Shown here piece after piece: positions 1 through 9,470 of a stretch of DNA of 32,953 nt. Each line of letters starts with the position of its first letter. The first letter of the stretch is position 1. The translations under genes and the position numbers were made by a program. Location: contig JAEOSX010000018.1 of assembly GCA_016840135.1 (NCBI GenBank), positions 1 to 32,953 on the forward strand. Reading direction: 5' to 3'. The notes beneath the pieces are model-generated. The model ran no database searches, had not been told where the DNA came from, and saw nothing but the letters and a program-made list of their open reading frames with translations. This stretch comes from Candidatus Hermodarchaeota archaeon (lineage in GTDB: Archaea > Asgardarchaeota > Hermodarchaeia > Hermodarchaeales > Hermodarchaeaceae).

Positions 1-960
1 GTTGACCCGACGGTTGATCCTGCGCTGTCCATCTTTGAGGCGTTTCCGATGGCTTATCAGTCGGAAACTCAGTTGATGAAGGTTTTCAAGCCTGACTACA
101 CTAGGCTGGATAGTGAGGTAGAGATCAAGGGTGCAAGTGCCTACTCGGTTTATGTCGATCCTTTGTATCTTCATCCTCTCTCCTCCGTTTTCATGGAGGT
201 GGCTAATCCTGGGCTTCACCCCTTCACGATTTCGGACGTTGGTGTTCACTTCTTTGATGGAAACTCCTCGGAGTGGCTGGATACTAATGCCCCATATACT
301 GAATGTACTACTTCTACTGGGGAGTTTGAGGTTCAGCCTGGTGAGTCATTGATTCTTTATGCTCGTTACCTAGAGGAATTCCAAGTTGGTACAACAGCTA
401 GCTTGACGGTGAAGACCTCAGGGTTCCTTCCACCCTTGAATGCCACAGTGCATGTGCCAGTTCGTTCAGCCCCTATCTTCAATTTGACAGCTGTTCTGTC
501 AGAGTGCTATGCATTTGATAATGGTACAATCCATGTAGTGCTAGAGAATACCGGCGAAGGTTACTGTGAGATAGATAGGGTTGGTTACATAGGAGAAGAT
601 GACTTCTATACTGGAGACAACACTGAACGAGGGCGTGTAATATTTACTGGTGAACAGATTGAATTCAATCTTGACGCTGCTGAGGTTAGTCAAACCCTTA
701 CAGCAGGAGAAAATGTGCTGGTTAGGTTCCATTACATGTCCTACGTTTTTGATTATTGGGGGCAAAACGTGACTCTCGACTTGACTGTGCAAGCCACTCC
801 CGCGCCTAATCAGCCGAGTCCTTCCTCATTTCAGGACAACCCGTTGAACGGGATCGGTCTCTACTTCGACCCATCATCTCTAATGGTTTACGAAGAAGTT
901 ATGTCTCTCTCTTGTTGCTCCTGCAGCTCTTTCTTCATTACGCGACGATACTTCCCGTAG
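1..960 (+). CDS. C-terminal part of a probable extracellular/Ig-like beta-sandwich protein (5'-truncated by window edge)
   Basis: Frame 1 is open from base 1 (VDPTVDPALSIFEAFPMAYQSE...) to the stop at 960. The sequence is rich in Thr/Ser/Val beta-strand-like segments with CARDB/Ig-like character (VFMEVANPGLHPFTISDVGVHF, IHVVLENTGEGYCEIDRVGY). Confidence 0.6.
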   Translation, partial: VDPTVDPALSIFEAFPMAYQSETQLMKVFKPDYTRLDSEVEIKGASAYSVYVDPLYLHPLSSVFMEVANPGLHPFTISDVGVHFFDGNSSEWLDTNAPYTECTTSTGEFEVQPGESLILYARYLEEFQVGTTASLTVKTSGFLPPLNATVHVPVRSAPIFNLTAVLSECYAFDNGTIHVVLENTGEGYCEIDRVGYIGEDDFYTGDNTERGRVIFTGEQIEFNLDAAEVSQTLTAGENVLVRFHYMSYVFDYWGQNVTLDLTVQATPAPNQPSPSSFQDNPLNGIGLYFDPSSLMVYEEVMSLSCCSCSSFFITRRYFP

Positions 961-1091
961 CGATCATCTATAGAGAAGCGGGGAGGATGAGCAAACCTTA
1001 CGGGCCCATCACAGTGGGGGCATTTACTGGAATCCATTGTATAGTGGGAGCAGCGAGTACATTTCTTAAGTTGTCGGGGTAACGCCAACAC
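888..1091 (-). CDS. nop10: H/ACA RNP protein Nop10
   Basis: 67 aa with CTRCSHYTMDSSKCPHCDGPVRFAHPPRFSIDDRYGKYRR, the typical Nop10 zinc ribbon and HPPRFSxxDxYGKYRR motif. Confidence 0.95.
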   Translation of the reverse strand: MLALPRQLKKCTRCSHYTMDSSKCPHCDGPVRFAHPPRFSIDDRYGKYRRVMKKELQEQQERDITSS

Positions 1092-1100
1092 CTCGTTAAT

Positions 1101-1907
1101 CTAGGAGCGGGATACGACACTGCCTTCTCCGCCGCACTCCTTGATAACTCTTAGGCTTTCCTCTAGGGCACGGTCGAGAATGCTCTCTGCATCCTTGGCT
1201 CCTTTTGCTTTGAGGCGAATTCGATATCTTGGTGCTCCGTCTACGAATACCTCACCCTTTGTTGGTGCTACCACTGCCTGGGCAGCTAAAAGGGCTTTCC
1301 TGACACCTTCAACGCCTTCAGCGCTAGGGCAGGTTAGCTTTACTATGGCCTCGAGGCTTACTTCCCTGACAACAACATGGATTTGGGCAAGTTCCAGGAG
1401 TACGTCCGCCCATTTTTTGGGTACACCAATATCCACTAGGACCTTTACTCCCTTCTCTTTGGCTTCTTCTAGAGCTTCAAGCATATCACTGTAGTTCGAT
1501 TCCATTAGTTTGCCAGCGACTTCAAAAGCTTCTTCATATGTGGTTTTTAGCCGCTCTGCTGCTAACTCAAGTAGTCTCGTTCCACGTTGACCACGCTTCC
1601 ATTCTTGAATCTTCATTCGAGAATGCTCTTTAGTCACACGGCGAAGGGACAGGTCGACTTGACCCCTCCGTGAATCTACGCGGAGGACCTTCCCGACAAT
1701 CTTCTGGCTTTCTCTAACGAAGTTTCTAATGTTTCTTACCCAAGTGGAAGCGATTTCAGAGATGTGGATGAATGCTTCACGATCAGCGTGTTCATCAAGG
1801 CTTGCATAGGCGCCATGCGATGTTATTCGTGTTACAGTGGCTATTACGAGCTCCCCAACACCGGGGAGTTTTGATTCACCATCACGACTATCTTGGTCTT
1901 CAGACAT
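1101..1907 (-). CDS. Translation initiation factor 2 subunit alpha
   Basis: 268 aa with an N-terminal S1 domain (GELVIATVTRITSHGAYASLDEH...AFIHISEIASTWVRNIRNFVREGQ-like) and the aIF2-alpha C-terminal domain. Confidence 0.95.
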   Translation of the reverse strand: MSEDQDSRDGESKLPGVGELVIATVTRITSHGAYASLDEHADREAFIHISEIASTWVRNIRNFVRESQKIVGKVLRVDSRRGQVDLSLRRVTKEHSRMKIQEWKRGQRGTRLLELAAERLKTTYEEAFEVAGKLMESNYSDMLEALEEAKEKGVKVLVDIGVPKKWADVLLELAQIHVVVREVSLEAIVKLTCPSAEGVEGVRKALLAAQAVVAPTKGEVFVDGAPRYRIRLKAKGAKDAESILDRALEESLRVIKECGGEGSVVSRS

Positions 1908-1951
1908 TTACACGACACCTACAACTGAATCTATAACATGCGATGTTGTGG

Positions 1952-2161
1952 TTATTCTAGCTCAGATACAATTTCACCTAGAATCCGAGCTTTCCCCCCA
2001 GTAGGCTCCAGCAGGGGTTTCCCACAGACATCACATTTAACAACCAGAGTTGACCAACCAAAAACTATCTGTGTATCATTACTACACTCTGGACACTTCA
2101 CTACAAAGAACCGCGAGGTTGGTTCAGCTATTAGTCCTTTCCTAGACATATCACTCACCAT
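1952..2161 (-). CDS. rps27e: Ribosomal protein S27e
   Basis: 69 aa with FFVVKCPECSNDTQIVFGWSTLVVKCDVCGKPLLEPTGGKARI, the S27e zinc ribbon. Confidence 0.95.
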   Translation of the reverse strand: MVSDMSRKGLIAEPTSRFFVVKCPECSNDTQIVFGWSTLVVKCDVCGKPLLEPTGGKARILGEIVSELE

Positions 2162-2163
2162 TA

Positions 2164-2457
2164 CTAGACAAACTCTATTTTCTTCAACCTATTGCCTTTA
2201 CGGACGGTTGTATGACCGCAAGCCTTACACTTGTATCTAATCACATGTTTCTTTGTTCCAGCCTTTGCAAAACGTTTCTGGACTGGTTTAGGCTGCGAGC
2301 CATACCCTGCCTTTTTCCTGTGATACCGCCTAACTCCAGCGGCTAGGCGACGCTCTCGACCTTTCTTATACAGTGAGAGCGAGTGCTCTGTATGCACCTT
2401 ACAACGTGCGCAATAGGTCTTAACTGTCTTGGGTGCTTTCACTTTGGTCAGCTCCAA
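2164..2457 (-). CDS. rpl44e: Ribosomal protein L44e
   Basis: 97 aa with PKTVKTYCARCKVHTEH...GYGSQPKPVQKRFAKAGTKKHVIRYKCKACG, typical of L44e. The exact start is uncertain (ATG 2457 or GTG 2442). Confidence 0.95.
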   Translation of the reverse strand: MELTKVKAPKTVKTYCARCKVHTEHSLSLYKKGRERRLAAGVRRYHRKKAGYGSQPKPVQKRFAKAGTKKHVIRYKCKACGHTTVRKGNRLKKIEFV

Positions 2458-3010
2458 TAACGACAGGCTCCGCCCCGTTTCGTCGTATTAGCCCACGAGC
2501 ATTTTCAAGGGGGAGCACAGCCAAGTCATCAGCCCTAAACGGTCCAAATGTTTTTAAATCTACTCCAACGATTTGCGGATAATCCTCAAGGAAGCGGACG
2601 AGAGTTAGGCTAGATGACGACTCGGACTCCATTGGTGCGAATAATTCGTCCTCCAACATCATGACAGAGCGCAGACTTCTTGTTATTTTTTCGACGAACC
2701 GTTGTTCTTGCCTTGTTAGAAGACTATGGTCGATTGTTTCCGATTGCAGCACTATCGCAAGAATCTTCTTTATACGATGTCGTAAAAGGCTATTCAGAAT
2801 AAAACGCAGATTAGACAATTCAGCCTCTATTAGGAGCCTGTGAAGTTCCGACAAATCTTCTGATCGCATCTCAGATGTCAGCTGCTCTATGTAGGTTCTT
2901 AGCCTTTGCATAAAGGTCTCTCGAAGAGAGAGTAGTTTGTTTGACGCTCGTTCCTGTTTCCAATACTCAAACAGCGATTCATACATCACTCGTGCCTCCT
3001 TCTTCATCAA
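2420..3010 (-). CDS. GINS complex subunit (archaeal Gins51/Sld5-Psf1 type)
   Basis: 196 aa. Helical A domain followed by a small B domain (IVGVDLKTFGPFRADDLAVLPLENARGLI). Located next to priS and L44e, the conserved archaeal context. The start may be ATG at about 2986. Confidence 0.85.
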   Translation of the reverse strand: MMKKEARVMYESLFEYWKQERASNKLLSLRETFMQRLRTYIEQLTSEMRSEDLSELHRLLIEAELSNLRFILNSLLRHRIKKILAIVLQSETIDHSLLTRQEQRFVEKITRSLRSVMMLEDELFAPMESESSSSLTLVRFLEDYPQIVGVDLKTFGPFRADDLAVLPLENARGLIRRNGAEPVVIGADQSESTQDS

Positions 3011-4232
3011 TTGTGGCCATGCCTTTTCCTATGAGCAAAATAGCGGCAGAGAGAGGAAGCTCACACCTGGATTCCGTCATGGGCGGGTATTCAGTGTTTC
3101 CCAACATGAATGCAGGCGATTCCTTCACATAAACTTCTGTAGAACCTTCAAAAACTTGAGCGTCCTTGAAGGGATCAAAATCCTCTAGTGATTTCGTGTC
3201 TAATTTCTTGACGAGGAAACCTGTTTTACCGTGCAGTGAACCTGGAAGACGGATAAGACGATGGATATCAGTTGTAACCGGTTCGTCCACCTTCGCACTC
3301 ATTTGCTCAACAGAAAATTGGGCAATAGCACGCCATGCCACCTTACCGAGTCCCTTGGGCAATACATAACGGGGCGGGTTTTCTTCTAGTCGTCTTAAAA
3401 TGGAGGACGCCTCTCGAGTTAATTTTTCTTTCTGATGAACCTTCAAGTGTGGAATCTCTTTGATTATGGATGGATTTCTGAACACTGCTTGAATGCCGTG
3501 AGCTATTTTTTGTTCCCAACCAGGTGTTCGAGCATCAGGTCCTTTTGGTATTCCGTACGATTGATCTACAAGACCGTGATGGGGGAAGTCAAGCCCTACT
3601 CCAGTGATATAGTCAACGATTTCTCGGCGCTCCGCTGAACCTAGGGGCTGAACCTCATCTGTGAAACAATGAACGTGGTATCCACGATGACCAGAGAATA
3701 CGACCATTATGTCATCACGTACGACGCCGAAATCTGGCAACAGGAATTCTTCAATAATTTTTATTGCTTCATTTTTTGCGACGCCAAGGCACTCCTTGCA
3801 CATCCACTTCTTTTCTTGAAATGCTGTAGCCTGACACTTCGGACAAGTTTCCGGTCTGCGACCTTTACCACGAGTACTACACTCTTTACAATACCACCAA
3901 TCGTGTATTTTCTGACAGGGAAGAATGAGATGGTCAGCATCGATGTCAAAGATTAGGTTAGCACCCTCCCATTCTTTTAGTGACATCTGAGGTGCATCTG
4001 GCTTCCTGTATTTTGCGGCAGAATAGAATACATGAGCCGGCCCCTCTTTAGCCATAAACTGGATTAGCTCTTCCTGATTTATGAAACTAATATGACGAAG
4101 AGCACCCCTTCTAGTGAACCAGAAAAATGCAAATTCACGCTGCTCAAATTCAGGCGGCAGAGTAAGGTGTTCGGGCTCCCGTTGGTAATATGCCGCAAAC
4201 TTTTCCTTCAAGAACTCTTCGGCTTTATCCAC
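2979..4232 (-). CDS. priS: DNA primase small (catalytic) subunit PriS
   Basis: NLIFDIDADHL (catalytic DxD), FSGHRGYHVH, DEPVTTDIHRLIRLPGSLHGKTG. The track ORF extends to 4328; GTG at 4232 (VDKAEEFLKEKFAAYYQ) is a more likely start and leaves a short overlap with priL. Confidence 0.93.
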   Translation of the reverse strand: MDKAEEFLKEKFAAYYQREPEHLTLPPEFEQREFAFFWFTRRGALRHISFINQEELIQFMAKEGPAHVFYSAAKYRKPDAPQMSLKEWEGANLIFDIDADHLILPCQKIHDWWYCKECSTRGKGRRPETCPKCQATAFQEKKWMCKECLGVAKNEAIKIIEEFLLPDFGVVRDDIMVVFSGHRGYHVHCFTDEVQPLGSAERREIVDYITGVGLDFPHHGLVDQSYGIPKGPDARTPGWEQKIAHGIQAVFRNPSIIKEIPHLKVHQKEKLTREASSILRRLEENPPRYVLPKGLGKVAWRAIAQFSVEQMSAKVDEPVTTDIHRLIRLPGSLHGKTGFLVKKLDTKSLEDFDPFKDAQVFEGSTEVYVKESPAFMLGNTEYPPMTESRCELPLSAAILLIGKGMATIDEEGGTSDV

Positions 4233-5290
4233 TTTCTTCTCCTCCGATAATAAGCAAGGGGGTGCCGTATGAATTCGCAGTGTTTGTCCTTCTTCACGCA
4301 AAGACGAGTAGAAACCAAATACGCACATGCAGGTGGAGTATATTCAGTACTTCCTCGCTTACCAGCAATGTGTTCGACCTGATACCGCGCGAGATCTTCG
4401 CGGAAGTCGGGAGCTTTTACGAATAATTGTAGGATTGAATCGACATCCATTCCTACATTCAAGAGAAAAGCTGTTACAGTAAATCTTGCTATATGGGAAA
4501 GAGGTTTGCCTTCAGTCATATCAGCAAGAAGAGCTTGAATACAGGGCGGGAATGCTTCAGGTACTATTTCACCCATTATTTCTTGTTTAATACGCTCCGT
4601 GCGATTACGTACAATCACTTCTAATTCTTCATACATTTGCTGAATATTGGGTGGAAAAGGCGGCGAAACTCGCTTAACATCGCTAATCAGTAGTTGTTCC
4701 ACAGCTGCACGAAGCACTCGTGCAGTATCTCCCTTCCTGAGAAGGACACAGCCATTCACCATTCGCTTGTTTACTAGCTTCCATTCTCTTTCATGGAACC
4801 CTGCTGTTGCAGCAAGGTAATTAGCAAAGTGTAGTCTATGAGAGAATTCTCGTCCGGCGATTCGAGTGGGTTTTGGATCTAGCTGCCAATTGAAGTTGTG
4901 CTTGGCTAATGTTGCCAGCTTCAAATCGGATTCTTTAAAGAAAAATCGTTCAGCGCGTTTAGCCTCTGCAGTAGCCCAACGTCGCCGGAAATACATGCTT
5001 TTAATTGCGTCGACCATTACCTTCGCAACAAAGAAACTAGTAAATTCTACAAACTCGCTGCTAGTCTTACCTTCTAGAGTGACAGGTTCTTTTGATTCAA
5101 GAGCTTGGAGAAGCCGCCTCTGAGCCTGTTGAAGCGCCCGTGTATTTGCGTCTATCTCTTTGAGAGAAATATCTAATTCTTTCAATAGAGTCCGTGCTGA
5201 AATTGACCACGGATATTTCGCTGCTTCATAGATTTTAGTATCCTCGAGCATTTGTCCTGCCTTAGAATTCGTCTTCGACTCGTGGCGCAA
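4208..5290 (-). CDS. priL: DNA primase large subunit PriL
   Basis: 360 aa with C-terminal Fe-S domain signatures: PPCIQALL, YTPPACAYLVSTRLCVKKDKHCEFIRHPLAYY. Confidence 0.93.
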   Translation of the reverse strand: MRHESKTNSKAGQMLEDTKIYEAAKYPWSISARTLLKELDISLKEIDANTRALQQAQRRLLQALESKEPVTLEGKTSSEFVEFTSFFVAKVMVDAIKSMYFRRRWATAEAKRAERFFFKESDLKLATLAKHNFNWQLDPKPTRIAGREFSHRLHFANYLAATAGFHEREWKLVNKRMVNGCVLLRKGDTARVLRAAVEQLLISDVKRVSPPFPPNIQQMYEELEVIVRNRTERIKQEIMGEIVPEAFPPCIQALLADMTEGKPLSHIARFTVTAFLLNVGMDVDSILQLFVKAPDFREDLARYQVEHIAGKRGSTEYTPPACAYLVSTRLCVKKDKHCEFIRHPLAYYRRRRKWIKPKSS

Positions 5291-6017
5291 GATAGTAGAT
5301 TATATGACCGCCATTGCTTACTGTGAAAACCAGCTTGATTGGTGTCCCCTCACCGAATTCGACTTGGACTGTATCAGATGCAGCCACTGCTTTCATCATG
5401 TCACTAAGATACTCCAGTGCATACAAAGACTTAGCTGGTTGCTTAACCTTGTATTCAAGAAGAGCCTCGTCATCTTTTCCGAGACGTACTTCAAGATTGC
5501 CTGTATCTCCACGTGCAGAAATAACCAATGCATCTTCTGTAGCATTTAACGCAACAAAATCACTAATGATATCTGCATCTTGAATGATTTCCTTAAGTGT
5601 ATCAGCAGTGATTTTCACAGAAATACCAAATTCGACTGTCAGTGTTGGTGGGCGTTCACCACCCAACTCTATTAATGCCACACTGAAGCTGCGGCGTGTA
5701 CGGCCTAAGAGTGTGATTACTAATTTGTTTGATTCATGATCTACGCTTAGTTCCAAACTATTACCTGAACCAGCCCGCTTGACAATCTTTTCTATCTCGT
5801 CGAGATTTATTCCGATTTTGCTTTCCTCATCACATTTATACTCACTAAAGGCACCCTTGGGAAGTTCGAAATCAACCATCGCTATTCTCGATGGATCCAT
5901 AGCGCGTAGAGTAATTCCCTTGGGTGATATTTCAAAATTGGCTTCGTCAACAAGAGCGGAAATAGCGCTGATGAGAGCTTGCCATGTTTTTGCATCTTCA
6001 AACTTGGCGGTAAACAT
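5262..6017 (-). CDS. pcn: DNA polymerase sliding clamp (PCNA)
   Basis: 251 aa with LISAISALVDEANFEISPKGITLRAMDPSRIAMVDFELP and a C-terminal IIYYLAPRVEDEF, typical of archaeal PCNA. Confidence 0.97.
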   Translation of the reverse strand: MFTAKFEDAKTWQALISAISALVDEANFEISPKGITLRAMDPSRIAMVDFELPKGAFSEYKCDEESKIGINLDEIEKIVKRAGSGNSLELSVDHESNKLVITLLGRTRRSFSVALIELGGERPPTLTVEFGISVKITADTLKEIIQDADIISDFVALNATEDALVISARGDTGNLEVRLGKDDEALLEYKVKQPAKSLYALEYLSDMMKAVAASDTVQVEFGEGTPIKLVFTVSNGGHIIYYLAPRVEDEF

Positions 6018-6359
6018 TTAGTCAATCCTCCTAGGTAATGAGGTTTTGAATAATCGTATAGCACGTTTATATAATTGCTTATCAAGACTCGCGATGTCTT
6101 GAACTAAATCAGCCCGAACTAAGGGATTCCCCTCACTTGAAAGCGCAACAGTGCCAAATACTCGGACAAAGGCTTGGAGTTTTGGAGGAGTCTCAACTGA
6201 TACAATAATACGACCAGTGTCATCACTTAGTTCCATCAAGCCATCTTGGACATCCACTACAAAACCCATTATACGGATGCGGCGACCAACATCCTCTCCT
6301 GATAGTGCGCCAATTTCTTCAAAGATTGCAGCCTCTCTGACGAAGGATGTTCCAGACAA
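6018..6359 (-). CDS. Single OB-fold nucleic-acid-binding protein, RPA14/RPA3-like candidate
   Basis: 113 aa. VGRRIRIMGFVVDVQDGLMELSDDTGRIIVSVETPPKLQAFVRVFGTVALSSEGNPLVRADLVQDI resembles an OB-fold (strand pattern with LSDDTG). Its stop codon directly abuts the PCNA ATG. Confidence 0.6.
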   Translation of the reverse strand: MSGTSFVREAAIFEEIGALSGEDVGRRIRIMGFVVDVQDGLMELSDDTGRIIVSVETPPKLQAFVRVFGTVALSSEGNPLVRADLVQDIASLDKQLYKRAIRLFKTSLPRRID

Positions 6360-6542
6360 TTACACCAGCTACCTGATTTAGTTACAGAAAGAGTTTCTAA
6401 TAATTAACTTAAAACTACCGATTATTAAGGAGTCGCGGAGAAAAGATTAAAAGCAAACCTTCTGCGATGACGTAATATTCCTTTTCCTAGAAAGGAGAAC
6501 CAATTTTAGGAAATCAAACAGACGACTAGTATTTGAAGTGAT

Positions 6543-6797
6543 TTGATGTCGTGGAGAACTGTTCCGCTTCGAAATATCATTCTTGCTCTTCTTGAAAAAA
6601 GACAAGGTGTACTCATAGACAAAGAACTAATCAGGTTATTGAAGGCCTTAAGAGAAAACACAACTCCAATGGAGCTGAACCGCACCTTAATGGAGCTAGA
6701 AATTATCGGGCTTGTTCATGTTCAACAGATTACAAAATCAAAGCGGAAGATAGAAAGGGTTACTAGTCGTCGATACCTCACCATTGCCGAAGACTAG
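6543..6797 (+). CDS. Small winged-helix/HTH protein, uncharacterised
   Basis: 84 aa with an ATG start. The helical pattern NIILALLEKRQGVLIDKELIRLLKALRENTTPMELNRTLMELEIIGLVHVQQI...RRYLTI is consistent with a wHTH. Confidence 0.55.
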   Translation: MMSWRTVPLRNIILALLEKRQGVLIDKELIRLLKALRENTTPMELNRTLMELEIIGLVHVQQITKSKRKIERVTSRRYLTIAED

Positions 6798-6827
6798 TAG
6801 TATTTTCTACTTCGCTTGGTGATTAAA

Positions 6828-9020
6828 CTAAGCAAACGGTGTAGTGCTAGGGCGCGTTTGACGAGCGCGTTTACTCCAAGAAAGATAGGCTTTCTCCATC
6901 TCCGCGGTGATTGTTGGATGTACCTCCTTGATCGCCTTCATGAAGTGTCTTCGATACACGGTTTTTGCTGCCATATCTTCGTCAAGTGCAGCAAGGGCTG
7001 CTTCCCTGCAGCATGCCTCAATGTCGCTACCTGCGAACCTTTCGGAGGCTTGAACTAGTTCTTCGATTTTTACATCCTTTGCAAGCGGCATATCTTTCAT
7101 ATATATTTCAAAGATTTTTCGGCGTGCATCAGCGTCAGGCGCAGGGACAAGTATGTGTCGATCGAAACGACCTGGTCTGAGTAAAGCTGGGTCAAGAAGG
7201 TCAGGGCGATTAGTTGCAGCTAGTACGACAACATCCTTTAGAGATTGAATTCCATCAATCTCTGTTAGTATTTGACTGATAACCCGCTCCGTTACATGCG
7301 AGTCGCCCACGCCACTACCCCGAGCAGGTGCCAGAGCGTCAATTTCATCAAAGAATATAATCGCAGGGGCAGCATGCCTAGCGCGCCTGAATACTTCCCT
7401 TACAGCTTTCTCTGATTCACCTACCCATTTTGATAAAACCTCTGGACCTTTGATACTTATGAAATTCGCTTCGCTTTCAGTTGCAACTGCACGAGCGAGG
7501 AGTGTTTTTCCACATCCTGGAGGCCCGAATAGGAGGACACCTCGTGGTGGCTGTACACCGAGGCGGGTGAATGATTCAGGATATCGGAGTGGCCATTCAA
7601 CAGCTTGCTTAATCTTCTCTTTTATTTCCTCAAGTCCGCCAATATCGGCCCAGCGAACATTAGGCACTTCAAGAGTGACTTCTCGCATTGCTGTTGGCTG
7701 GATTTCTCTTAGAGCGTGTAGGAAATCTTCGTTTGTCACTCGGAGATCAGCGAGTACTTCTGGTGGAATTTCATCTTCTTCCAGATTGATTCGAGGCAGA
7801 TAACGGCGTAATGCAAGCATAGCTGCCTCGCGACAAAGGGCAGCAAGGTCGGCTCCAACATAACCATGTGTGATGCTAGCCATTGTTTCAAGATTCACCG
7901 ACTCCAATGGCATTCCCTGTGAATGAATGAGAAGTATTTTGTGTCTACCATCTCGATCAGGGATACGTATCTCAATCTCCCGGTCAAAGCGACCTGGACG
8001 ACGAAGTGCTGGATCAATAGCATTAGGTCGATTAGATGCTCCAATTACAATGACTTGTCCACGTTTCTGAAGACCGTCCATGACTGCGAGCAGTTGAGCA
8101 ACTACTCGTCGTTCAACTTCACCTAGAACCTCCTCACGTTTGGGAGCGATGGCATCTATTTCATCAATGAATATTATGCTGGGAGCATTCTTTTCAGCCT
8201 CTTCAAATAATTGGCGAAGCCGTTTCTCTGATTCACCATAAAACTTGCTCATTATTTCAGGACCATTGATGGAGATGAAATGCGCCTCCGACTCGTTTGC
8301 GACTGCTTGGGCAAGCAATGTCTTACCACAACCAGGCGGGCCGTGAAGAAGAACACCCTTTGGTGGAGTGATACCGAGACGGGCAAAGAGTTCAGGGTGT
8401 TTCAGAGGAAGCTCTACCATTTCTCGTATTCGTTGAATTTCGTCGCCAAGACCACCAATCTCTTCATATGTGATGTAAGGAATGCCTGCCTCCAATTCCT
8501 TTGGAGGCTCACTTAGAATTGTTAGCTGAGTATTCAGTACAACGAGACCAATACCAGTTGGGCGTAGGCGACGGACTATGAATCTTACTGGACGCCCCAA
8601 TATTGATACATGGACTGTGTCATCCTTGGTCACGGGACAATTCAAAAGTTTTTGTTTCACGAATTCATCGAAATCTTTAGCAGGGAACCTCATTTCTAGA
8701 GGGGCAAGGACTATGGCTGCTGCTGAACGTTCCTGAACTGGATAAGCCGATACGTGCTCTTCAAGGCTAGCTCCTGCATTTCGACGCATACGTCCATCCA
8801 TTCGAATGATGCGCTGACCCTCATCTTGAGGATAAGCAGGCCACACAATACCAGCGGTTACTTTCCTTCCCTTAACTCCAAGGATGTCGCCAGTTTGCAC
8901 TCCTAGGGATTCCATTGTAGATGTATCAATTCGGACAATGAATCTCCCTGCATCTCTCTCGTGAGCCTTCTTCACTCGAAGTGTTAGTGATTTTCCTTTG
9001 GGTTGAATTTCATCTTCCAA
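6828..9020 (-). CDS. CDC48/VCP-type AAA ATPase with two ATPase domains
   Basis: 730 aa. N-domain plus D1 ([34 protein letters not shown]) and D2 ([33 protein letters not shown]). Confidence 0.97.
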   Translation of the reverse strand: MEDEIQPKGKSLTLRVKKAHERDAGRFIVRIDTSTMESLGVQTGDILGVKGRKVTAGIVWPAYPQDEGQRIIRMDGRMRRNAGASLEEHVSAYPVQERSAAAIVLAPLEMRFPAKDFDEFVKQKLLNCPVTKDDTVHVSILGRPVRFIVRRLRPTGIGLVVLNTQLTILSEPPKELEAGIPYITYEEIGGLGDEIQRIREMVELPLKHPELFARLGITPPKGVLLHGPPGCGKTLLAQAVANESEAHFISINGPEIMSKFYGESEKRLRQLFEEAEKNAPSIIFIDEIDAIAPKREEVLGEVERRVVAQLLAVMDGLQKRGQVIVIGASNRPNAIDPALRRPGRFDREIEIRIPDRDGRHKILLIHSQGMPLESVNLETMASITHGYVGADLAALCREAAMLALRRYLPRINLEEDEIPPEVLADLRVTNEDFLHALREIQPTAMREVTLEVPNVRWADIGGLEEIKEKIKQAVEWPLRYPESFTRLGVQPPRGVLLFGPPGCGKTLLARAVATESEANFISIKGPEVLSKWVGESEKAVREVFRRARHAAPAIIFFDEIDALAPARGSGVGDSHVTERVISQILTEIDGIQSLKDVVVLAATNRPDLLDPALLRPGRFDRHILVPAPDADARRKIFEIYMKDMPLAKDVKIEELVQASERFAGSDIEACCREAALAALDEDMAAKTVYRRHFMKAIKEVHPTITAEMEKAYLSWSKRARQTRPSTTPFA

Positions 9021-9155
9021 ATCTTATCCCAGCTATTAAGATTAAATTAAGGCTTTTAACTTCGTCGGCGTCATTAATTCCCTCTTCTGATATCATGCAT
9101 TAATTGTGTTGAAGAAAAATCTTGAACCTTTTCTTTCGAGAATTGGACTTGGAAA

Positions 9156-9428
9156 TTAAAGGAGCGAAACTGCTTCGATAATTACCTCGCCTACTCCAGG
9201 TATATCCTTCACGATTTTCTCAACTGAATCAGTACCACCTGCTTCGTCGCCAACAATGAACCGCATACGAAGAGCTGATAGTGGACCGAAGATTGGCACC
9301 TCTTCAAACCCTTCAATTTCTACTTTGCCTTGAAGGGACTGCTCGATACTTTGCTTCAATTCAGATAATGGGATTTCAACATCTTCTGGCATGATTTTCA
9401 TAATTGCAAGAACATGACCCAAAAACAC
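9156..9428 (-). CDS. Translation elongation factor 1-beta
   Basis: VLAIMKIMPEDVEIPLSELKQSIEQSL...VPIFGPLSALRMRFIVGDEAGGTDSVEKIVKDIPGVGEVIIEAVSLL. A GTG start at 9428 is preferred over the extended ORF start at 9470. Confidence 0.9.
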   Translation of the reverse strand: MFLGHVLAIMKIMPEDVEIPLSELKQSIEQSLQGKVEIEGFEEVPIFGPLSALRMRFIVGDEAGGTDSVEKIVKDIPGVGEVIIEAVSLL

Positions 9429-9470
9429 AACCTCCTTGTGATAACCTAGACTCGTTTGTGGAAATGTCAA

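Noticed and set aside
1141-1494. 117-aa plus-strand ORF antisense to aIF2-alpha
   Set aside because: Low-complexity Ser/Arg/Thr translation typical of an antisense shadow ORF. The minus-strand gene is clear.
7450-7803. 117-aa plus-strand ORF antisense to cdc48
   Set aside because: Shadow ORF opposite a conserved AAA ATPase. The composition is not protein-like.
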